A DNA stretch of 64,000 nt from Maratus speciosus (Eukaryota; Arthropoda; Arachnida; Araneae; Salticidae), in assembly GCA_963932465.1 (NCBI GenBank), contig OZ010791.1:158466012-158530011 (forward strand), given 5' to 3'. The notes beneath the pieces were generated by a model. The model did not search any database. It was not told where the DNA came from and saw nothing but the letters and a program-made list of their open reading frames with translations. The translations under genes and the position numbers were made by a program. Shown piece by piece: positions 55,080 through 64,000 of the stretch; the stretch's first letter is position 1, and each line of letters begins with the position of its first letter.

Positions 55080-57314
55080 TCCCTGCCGGCCCGGCCTACA
55101 GGCAGAGGTAGATTTCGAAGTTAAGTATACTAATTTCACCAACAAAAACTAAATCATTATTAGATATAAATCCACTTTAACAGTTTTATCTGTCTGCTTT
55201 TGAAGAGTTTTTATTTCCTTTTTATAAAATAGCTGGTTTTATCAGAATCATGTTAAGGCGATATTAAAAAAATATTTTTCCATACTCAACAACTCGAAAT
55301 TTTCTGGCACATTTTCGGATTAATTTTTAATAAAAAAAAATATATATATATGAAACATGCTGACGTGATTTTTGAAAAGATTTATAAGCGACCTGTGTTT
55401 TTATTTTTCTTTCAATTAATTAAAACTTGATTAATAAACAATTATTTTCTCAGTAGGGCAATATTTTTCGTTTCTAACACAATCGCTTCGGGAAATTCTG
55501 TTCAAAATGCCTACTTTGACATCATTTTTTGAAATATATTCTGCCTCTATCAAAAAATCTATCATTACTGTACATTATATAGTTTCTGAATAAGAGAATC
55601 TAGCAATTGGATGCGTTTGAGAGCAAAAATGAATTAAAAAATGTCTATATAAATGTTGAAGACAATATTAAGAAGATATATGATAAATTCATGGAGATTT
55701 TATATCTTGTGAATTGACGGAGTTATGAAAATTTTTCTTCTTCAACCCCCTTTTTTGTTTTCCATTTTTTTTTTCTTTTTTTGGTACGAATTGGTCGTAT
55801 CAAAAACTTGTGAATATAAATTTGTAGATAATATTAAGGATGTATAATAGAATTATTGGATTTGATATCTTGAGAATTGACGAAGTAAGGAATTTTTTTC
55901 TCCCAAAAACCCTATTTTTTGCGCCCCTTGAGCCTATTTTAAATTTTATCAAAAATCTGTGATGCATGAATTTTTGGCGCTAATTTTAGAAGTAATAAAA
56001 ACTTTAAACTGATTTGATATGTACAAAAATTAAGAAGTTATGGGATTTTTTCGGTTTTCACAAAACCCCTCCCTATTTCCATTCCCTTTGTTCGCTTTTG
56101 CCCATTAACAAAATTGACCGAGATTTTATGTACCTTGATTTTATGTATCAGTTCGGAAGAGATTTGTGCAGAATTGCGGAAGTTATCGTGTCCACAAGAA
56201 AGTGATAACACAATTGCTTCGGGAAATTCCGTTCAAAATGCCCACTTTGACATAATTTTTTGAAATATATTCTGACTCTATCAAAAAATCGATCATTGCG
56301 GTACATTATATAGTTTCTGAATAAGCGAATCTACCAATTAAATGTGTTTGAGAGCAAAAATGAATTTAAAAATGAGTCAGAAAATAAGCAGTTTGGATTT
56401 GAGTGCATCCTTAATGCAATGATTTTTCCAACACAATCCGCTTCGAGAAATTCGGTTCAAAATGCCCACTTTAACAGCATTTTTTAAAAATATATTCTGC
56501 CTCTATCAAAAAACCGTCCATTACGGTACATTATATAGTTTCTGAGTAAGAAAACGTACCAATTGGAAGCCTTTGAGAGCAAAAATGAATTGTAAAATGA
56601 GGCAGAAAATACGCAGTTTGGATTTGAATACACCCTTACTTGGATGATTTTTTTCTTCAACCGCTATGTATTTTTAATTTGTTTTTGCTGTAAGAATTGA
56701 TCCTATCCAAAACTCTTCTATATAGATGTTGTAGACAATATTAAGAAGATATATGATAAATTCATGGGGATTTTATATCTTTTGAATTGACGGAGTTATG
56801 GATTTTTTACTTCTTCAAACCCCCTTTTTGTTTTCGTTTTTAATTTTTTTTTGCAGTACGAATTGGTCCTATCAAAAACTTGTGAATATAAAAGTTGTAG
56901 ATAATATTAAGGAGATATATAATAAAATTAATTGGATTTGATATCTTGAGAATTGACGAAGTTATGAATTTTTTTCTCCCAAAAACCCTATTTTTTGCGC
57001 CCCTTGAGTCCATTTCTAACTTTATCAAAAATCTGTGATACATAAAATTTTGGCCCTATTTTTAGAAGTAATAAAAACTTTAAACTGATTTAATATGTAC
57101 AAAAATTAAGAAGTTATGGGGGGTTTTCGGTTTTCACAAAACACCTCCCTATTTCCATCCCCTTGGTCCGATTTTGCCCATTAACGAACTTGACCGAGAT
57201 TTTATACCCTTTGATTTTATGTATCAGTTTGGAAGAGATTGGTGCAGAATTACGACAGTTATCGTGTCCAGAAGAAAGTGATATATATATATATATATAT
57301 AGATAGATAGATAC

Positions 57315-57350
<36 letters not shown>

Positions 57351-57473
57351 AGTTTTTTATTGAGGGTGGTTTTGGGTTCTAGGAGTCATGATCGGTGTAG
57401 ATCTGCAAAAATTTTTCAGAAATTCCAACATAGGAACGATCCCAATAGGTAGTATTTCATACGAAATCTACCT
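55080..57473 (-). mobile_element. HINE/Helentron-like element X, 2394 bp
   Basis: GC-rich hairpin end ccctgccggcccggcctaca + ggcagaggtagatttcg on the left. On the right, a hairpin aataggtagtatttcatacg + aaatctacct closes the element. A gata microsatellite (57299-57349) lies about 120 bp inside the right end. The body contains two ~1.07-kb tandem copies (for example aatattaagaagatatatga at about 55668 and 56738; gatatgtacaaaaattaaga and counterpart at 56017 and 57092). Asymmetric inverted repeats, one terminal and one subterminal to a hairpin, fit Helentron-related non-autonomous elements. No rep/helicase gene is seen. Confidence 0.65.
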
Positions 57474-57717
57474 AAAACTCAGCGCTGAACGATAAATCAC
57501 TAATCAGTGATGGAAAATGGATTCCATGTGATTTGGAAGCTTTTTTAAAACAATAAATAAAGAACATTTCATGAAAAAATTCTTTATATGGAGATAGATA
57601 TTTAGTTATATAGAGACTGTTTTTTATGAGATCTGGGAAAAAGGGACCGTTCCTACTAAAAATTCGTTATATAGAGAAATTCGATGTATGGAGTTTCGTT
57701 ATAGAGAGACTCGACTG
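57474..57717. mobile_element. Right part of the split pogo-like MITE
   Basis: Ends gtttcgttatagagagactc + gactg followed by TA (57718-57719), the inverse of the 54505 end. It carries aattcgttatatagagaaat like the left part. Confidence 0.8.
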
Positions 57718-57719
57718 TA

Positions 57720-59068
57720 TATACATATATACAAAAGTTAATACATTTACTAATTTTAAATCTTGTCTTCATAATTCTGCATATCGTAATATAATCCTTA
57801 ATCATTTATATAGAATAAAGTGTTTATGTTCTTTTCATCTAATTAACAACAATATTAAAAAACTAATGTATGATTCTTTAAATCATGGTTTTCCAAAAAA
57901 ATTCATATATTCTTTAATATATAATTAGTACTTAAATGATCTTAAAAAACAAATTAACACATGCGTAAAAAAAAAATTTACAAAAAAATATATAAAATAA
58001 GAAAATATTATAAAAAATTAAAAATTGCAAAATAATAATAAAAAATTATTATAGGACGGTTGGGTGGGTAGATGTTAGAGTACGGAGGGGGGTGGCGTTG
58101 TCTTGAAATACGCAATGGTTAATTTATAATTAAAAAAATGGGGCATTTGATTTATAACTACGTTGCTAATACACATTTTATAATGGATGTTGATTCGATA
58201 CTTTTATAAGTATAAGGGTGTAGTTACATTTATATACTTATCAATTCATATTAAATTTATTCATATTCATTAATATTTAATAATGTTATCGCTTAACGTG
58301 TATTTAAATTTTAGCCTACTCAGGACAATATCATATTAATTTCTAATACAAAGTACACTATCTTAAATGAGAATAAAATGCATAATGAGTGTATTTGATA
58401 TACCTAATGTTATGACAGTATGGATTTTAATTTGGTAATTTGTTCATTTTACCTCTATCCTTTTTAATCTTGTTTTATTTTGAACTTAATTGGTGTTCAA
58501 TGGTTTATTTCTCGGTTTTATGTGTGTGGTAGTCCCAAATTTATATTCTTTAGCTAATTTATGGCTAATATGAAGATGAAACCACACATTTTATTTGTGG
58601 AACTTAAGGCATTTGGGACCCGACGATTCTGTCTAAGTTCTACAAATTTCCATTATTCCTTTTCTGTTATTCAATTTCTGCTGTTGTTTACTATATTTTT
58701 GGAATCTAAGTTAAGTGTGTTGGGGGGGACTGTATTTGTTAAGATTGAACATTTTATTCATAATTTCACAGTTTTTGTTTGTGGTCGGTAATGTTTATTT
58801 AATGGTTATATGTATATATATATATATAGTACGGGAATTTATGTAGTATATTCAACAAAAAAGTTTAACCAAATAATATTTTTATTCTAAGTTTTATTTA
58901 ATTTCGTGATAGATTACCTAGTTTCATTTAGTAGAAAGTAAAAAACTGCTTGCGTAAAAATAAAAAATGCCGTGAAACAAAATCCGTTATTACTATGTGG
59001 CTTTTATGTATTTTCATATATATACCCAGAATCCATACCACATGTCAGTTTTCGTGCTGTTTTCTTTT
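57720..59068. other. Spacer between inverted elements X and X'
   Basis: AT-rich and largely low-complexity. It contains a hairpin-like acacattttatttgtggaac region near 58580 and a TA run at 58808-58828. The 100-codon frame at 57626-57928 overlaps the MITE end and is not a gene. Confidence 0.5.
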
Positions 59069-61745
59069 AGGTAGATTTCGTATGAAATACTACCTATTGG
59101 AATCGTTCCTATATTGTAATTTCTGAAAAATTTTGCAAATCTACACCGATCATGAACCCTAGAACCCAAAACCACCTTCAGTAAAAAACTTTATCTATCT
59201 ATCTATCTATCTGTCTGTCTATCTATATGTATCACATTCTTCTGGACATGATAACTTTCGTAATTCTGCACCAATCTCTTCCAAACTGATACATAAAATC
59301 AATGGGCATAAAATCTCGGTCAGGTTCGTTAATGGGCAAAATCGGACCAAGGGGATGGAAATAGGGAGGGGTTATGTGAAAACCGAAAACCCCCCATAAC
59401 TTCTTAATTTTTGTGCATATCAAATCAGTTTAAAGTTTTTATTACTTCTAAAAATAGGGCAAAAATTTTATGTATCACAGATTTTTGATAAAGTTAAAAA
59501 TGGGCTCAAGGGGCGCAAAAAATAGGGTTTTTGGGAGAAAAAAATTCATAACTTCGTCAATTCTCAAGATATCAATTCCAATTAATTTTATTATAAATAT
59601 TCTTAATATTATCTACAACTTTTATATTCACAAGTTTTTGATAGGACCAATTCGTACCGCAAAAAAAAAAAAAAAAAATTAAAAACGAAAACAAAAAGGG
59701 GATTTGAAGAAGTAAAAAATCCTTAACTCCGTCAATTCAAAAGATATAAAATCCCCATGAATTTATCATATATCTTCTTAATATTGTCTACAACATCTAT
59801 ATAGACAAGTTATGGATAGGACCAATTCTTATAGCAAAAACAAATTAAAAATACATAGCGGTTGAAGAAAAAAATCATCTAAGTAAGGGTGTATTCAAAT
59901 CCAAACAGCTTATTTTCTGACTCATTTTACAATTCATTTTTGCTCTCAAAGGCTTCCAATTGGTACGTTTTCTTACTCAGAAACTATATAATGTACCGTA
60001 ATGGTCATATTCTTGATAGAGGCAGAATATATTTTTAAAAATGCTGTTAAAGTGGGCATTTTCAACCGAATTTCCCGATGTGGATTGTGTTGGAAAAATC
60101 ATTGAATTAAGGATGCACTCAAATCCAAACTGCCTATTTTCTGTCTCATTTTTAAATTCATTTTTGCTCTCAAACGCATTTAATTGGTAGATTCGCTTAT
60201 TCAGAAACTATATAATGTACCGCAATGATCGATTTTTGGATAAAGGCAGAATATATTTAAAAAAATGATGTCAAATTGGGCATTTTGAACGGAATTTCCC
60301 GAAGCAATTGTATTATCACTTTCTTCTAGACACGATAACTTCCGCAATTCTGCATAAATCTCTTACAAACTGATACATAAAATCAAGGGACATAAAATCT
60401 CGGTTAAGTTCGTTAATGGGCAAAAGCGGACAAAGGGGACGGAAATAGGGAGGGGTTTTGTGAAAACCGAGAAAACCCCATAACTTCTTAATTTTTGAAT
60501 ATATCAAATCAGTTTAAAGTTTTATTACTTCTAAAAATAACTCCAAAAATTCATGCATCACAGATTTTTGATAAAATTTAAAATAGGCTCAAGGGGCGCA
60601 AAAAATAGGGTTTTTGGGAGAAAAAAATTCCTTACTTCGTCAATTCTCAAGATGTCAAATCCAATTAATTTTATTATACATCTCCTTAACCCCTTGGGGA
60701 CGAGCGACACGTATACGTGCCGGAAATAGGCCTAAGAATCCTCTTTTATCCTCACCAGTAAAATTTTACTGTAAAATTTGCCTTATTTAATCCGAGCATT
60801 TTCCCGATTTGAATAGGCACAAACTTCTGTTTTTTAAAACCGGTACCAAAGTAATAAACATTTCGTAAAATGCTCCCGTCGCGAAGGGGTTAATATCATC
60901 TACAACGTTTATATTCACAAGTTTTTGATAAAACCAATTCGTACCACAAAAAAAAAAAAGAAAAAAAAATTAAAAACGAAAACAAAAATGTGGGGTTGAA
61001 CTCCGTCAATTCACAAGATATAAAATCTCCATGAATTTATCATATATATAGACAAGTTTTGATAGGGAAAATTCTTACAGCAAAAACAAATTAAAAATAC
61101 ATAGTGGTTGAAGAAAAAAATCATCTTATTAAGTGTGCATTCAAATCCAAACTGTCTATTTTCTTACTCATTTTTAAATTAATTTTTGCTCTCAAACGCA
61201 TCCAATTGCTAGATTCTCTTATTCAGAAACTATATAATGTACAGTAATGATCGATTTTTTGATAGAAGCAGAATATATTAAAAAAAAAATGATGTCAAAG
61301 TGGGCATCTTGAACAGAATTTCCCGAAGCTATTTTGTTAGAAACGAAAAATATTGCCCTACTGAGAAAATATTTGTTTATTAATCAAGTTTTAATTAATT
61401 GAAAGAAAAATAAAAACACAGGTCGCTTATAAATCTTTTCAAAAATCACGTCAGCATGTTTCATTTTTTTTTTTTTTTTTTTTTTTTTTTATTATTAAAA
61501 ATGAATCTGAAAATGTGCCAGAAAATTTCGAGTTGTTGAGCATGGGAAAATTTTTTTTTAAATATCGCCTTAACATGATTCTGATAAAACCAGCTATTTT
61601 ATAAAAGGAAATAAAAACTCGTCAAAAGCAGACAGATGAAACTGTTAAAGTGGATTTATATCTAATTATGTTTTAGTTTTTGTTGGTGAAATTAGTATAC
61701 TTAACTTCGAAATCTACCTCTGCCTGTAGGCCGGGCCGGCAGGGA
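59069..61745 (+). mobile_element. HINE/Helentron-like element X', inverted copy of X
   Basis: aggtagatttcgtatgaaat + actacct at the left end and ttcgaaatctacctctgcct + gtaggccgggccggcaggga at the right. Microsatellite tatc at 59191-59227. It matches X throughout, apart from a 200-bp piggyBac-like MITE and small indels. Flanks are T runs on both sides, in keeping with Helentron insertion between T residues. Confidence 0.65.
60690..60889. mobile_element. piggyBac-like MITE, 200 bp, in X'
   Basis: TTAA at 60686-60689 and 60890-60893 enclose ccccttggggacgagcgaca ... ctcccgtcgcgaagggg. Element X has the empty site (catccttaatattatctac in complement near 55835). Contains gacacgtatacgtgccgg, itself palindromic. 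Confidence 0.9.
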
Positions 61746-61762
61746 TTTTTTTTACCTTATAA

Positions 61763-61938
61763 CAGGGTTAGCAGTTAGCACGCTATTAAGCCACGCCCCA
61801 TTTTGTAAGGAATCTACCACCAGTAATCGCATAAAACTATCTTCTGGCTAATGAATCGTGTAGAAAATGATCTTTATAATAATACTGGTGGTAGAGTCCT
61901 TACAAAATGAGGCGTGGCTTATTAGCGTGCGAACCCTG
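61763..61938. mobile_element. MITE, 176 bp, next to the end of X'
   Basis: cagggttagcagttagcacg ... gcttattagcgtgcgaaccctg. Arms share aagccacgcc-cattttgtaa and ctaccaccagta in inverse. Target duplication is unclear. It lies 17 bp from the hairpin end of X'. Confidence 0.75.
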
Positions 61939-63070
61939 TATTACTATTACAATCAAGAAGAATGCCTTTTGTAAAACTTCTTAACAGTGCATGCTAATTT
62001 CTTAGTACGATCCGCATTTATTTTAGGAATATTTACACATTTTATATTTTTAATACTATATCACGAAATCATACTTTACAAAAAAAAATAATAATATTTA
62101 ACATAAAATGATATTTACTAACACAGAGCCGTCACATGTAGTGCATTTACTTTGAGAAAGACATAACAGAAGAGAAAAACTCAAGTCTTCAAAAAACGAT
62201 ATAAGAATTACGAATTCTCCGTCATTTACGCTTTTTTCGATATAGGAAAACAATCAACGAAAAACAAACTGTTAACCCTGACTCTCTAGAAGAATATTTC
62301 TCGTTGCTATCAGACACCAGGATTTGAAAAAGTTTTGCGTCGTTCCGCAACATCTATCATTGTTAAATTATTTCAACAAGTGGTTTAGAAGGGAAAAAAA
62401 AGGTAGCATTGGTTCTTAAACATTCTTTCAAAAACTACCATGGTTGAGTACGGATTATTACTTTTTTTTTATTCCATGCATTGAGATACTGAGATTCTTT
62501 TTTTTTTTTTTTTTTTTTCATTTGGCCTTTCCAATTCGGCTTCTTTTAAATTGTCTAAAATAACGAATCTAAAGCTGAATGTATTCGGTTGAAACAGTAA
62601 GAATAAAAATATATGTGAAGTTACTTTGAAAAATCATATTTTAAAAGTGTACATGTTAAATTCTGTGAATTAGTAGCACTAAACTAACATGCTGGTAAAT
62701 TTTTAAAAACAAAGATTTCTTCTCTACCATTCTAATATATTAATTTATTATAGCATCAATAATTATGAATAAAAAACATGGTACATTTCATCGAATTTAA
62801 CATGAAATTCCAGCGATTAATGAAGTAAAAGAAAAACAGCATTAACAATAGACCTCCCTGTTGGGTATTAAAACTAAAAATTATGTCAGTATATACATTT
62901 TTAATCAATAAAAACAAATATAAAATTTGGTATATTTCTACATAATAGAAAAAAATACATCTATGATGTTCATCGCAAAAAGCATAAAGCTAATATTCCG
63001 TAATCGGTTGTACAGCTAAAAGTTGGCGTCAAAAATGCGCTATTTTACAAGCAATGAGGTTAAAACTAAA
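61939..63070. other. No recognisable feature
   Basis: AT-rich spacer with T runs near 62461 and 62489-62518. No open frame longer than chance, no inverted or tandem repeat and no tRNA motif was found. Confidence 0.5.
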
Positions 63071-64000
63071 GTCCTTCCGGCCAGTGCCGGGAGGAAGAGG
63101 TAGCTTTCATATTCCTTATTTTTAAAAAGCCAACTTATATAATTCAAACACACGAAGCTCAATTAAGTAGAAACCGAATGTAGGAGATTCAATACTAATT
63201 TTTATCAATACTAAATCATTATGAATGAGAATTTCGCGAAATTAGTCAGCTTTATCCAAGCTGCTTTTATTTAAAGTAACTTATATTTGGCTGCCAAATT
63301 CGGCGATTTCTTAAAGTGCCTGCCATTTTAAGACAACATGGTGGATGAGGCTAACCAGTGAACTTGGTCGAGACCTTAGTAATTGCTGTGCACATGCTCA
63401 CTCACATCGGAATCGGTTGATATATACGAGTGCTGTCGCAGGCAAAAAATCAGATTTTTCAAAATGTCACCCACGTTAGAAATTGAAACTGCTATATCTG
63501 AGCCATTTTTTAAGATAAAGACAAACAAAAAATGCTCCTGAATCCTTATATCAAGGTCAAATACTTAAGAAAGCAACCTTTTTCAATTTCTAATTTTTTT
63601 GCACCACACTTTAAATATATATATTTTTTAATTTAATGGCCACCATTTTGAAACAAGATGGCTGATGAAGCTGGCCAGCGAACTTGGTCGAGATATTGAT
63701 GTATACTATCCACATGCCTTCTTCCTTCGAAATAGGCGAATACGTGTGGTATCGCGAGACAAATACAAGATCGTTTCAAAGTGTTAGCCATGATATAAAT
63801 TCAAAGTGCTATAATTCAACCACTTTTTAAGATATAAACAAAAGAACCAATTTTCAGAAACAAAAACCGCTCCAGAATCTTTGTATCAAGGCCAAACACA
63901 TAAAAAAAATCTTTTTCATTTTCCAATTTTTTAATACCTCATTTTAAATTTTAAATTACATATTTTTTTTTAAATGGCAACCCTTTTGAAACAAGATGGC
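63071..64000 (-). mobile_element. 3' end of another HINE-like element, running off the window
   Basis: Starts gtccttccggccagtgccgg + gaggaagaggtagctttc, the inverse of 50380-50418. It continues as the inverse of 49310-50380, including ~320-bp units at about 63510 and 63830. The remainder lies beyond base 64000. Confidence 0.7.

Noticed and set aside
55970..60507. Repeated 63-codon frames (MICTKIKKLWGF...) in four places
   Set aside because: They are internal tandem blocks of the X/X' elements read by chance; no domain, and frames break in other copies of the same block.

Overview
This window is AT-rich eukaryotic DNA (microsatellites, homopolymer runs, intron-like spacing, RTE-clade LINE, tRNA-derived SINEs, many MITEs). 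The repeat families suggest an arthropod, most likely an arachnid; this is an inference from repeat content and no orthologue was identified. There is no bacterial-type gene organisation. Almost everything that can be supported is mobile or tandem DNA. Apart from one weak two-exon candidate (4480-4536 + 7722-7850), no host gene is recognisable.

Layout. 0-4 kb: exact 32-bp minisatellite, a protein-like broken reading frame, a mariner-type MITE, a hairpin element and a 1.2-kb length-variable minisatellite. 4.4-8 kb: candidate small spliced gene whose intron holds a hAT MITE with an 8-bp target duplication. 8-14 kb: foldback elements, a Tigger transposase relic, a 67-bp minisatellite and a 1.5-kb palindrome. 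14.4-33.7 kb: tandem array of ~1.81-kb units, each with a tRNA-Thr-like segment. Several units carry insertions for which neighbouring units serve as empty sites. Unit F is split by a 6.3-kb block of nested MITEs.

35.1-50.4 kb: best read as one Helentron/HINE-like element of about 2-2.5 kb swollen to 15.3 kb by nested insertions: an RTE LINE (35.3-38.5), two pogo-type elements (38.95-41.1), a scrambled mariner relic, and a 7.4-kb element (41666-49081). That last element has ~0.7-kb terminal inverted repeats around a decayed gene with a PIN/XPG-like acidic motif and a cysteine-rich tail, and is itself interrupted by a 4.19-kb CACTG-ended element.

50.4-64 kb: further MITEs, a second copy of an arthropod-type interspersed repeat, two inverted copies of a 2.4-kb HINE-like element (55080-57473 and 59069-61745; the first sits inside a pogo-like MITE, the second carries a piggyBac-like MITE), and the end of another HINE-like element running off the window.

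The most informative aspect is insertion chronology: many insertions can be delimited to the base because an uninterrupted relative lies in the same window. The most novel candidate is the long-inverted-repeat element carrying the PIN-like/Cys-rich gene.
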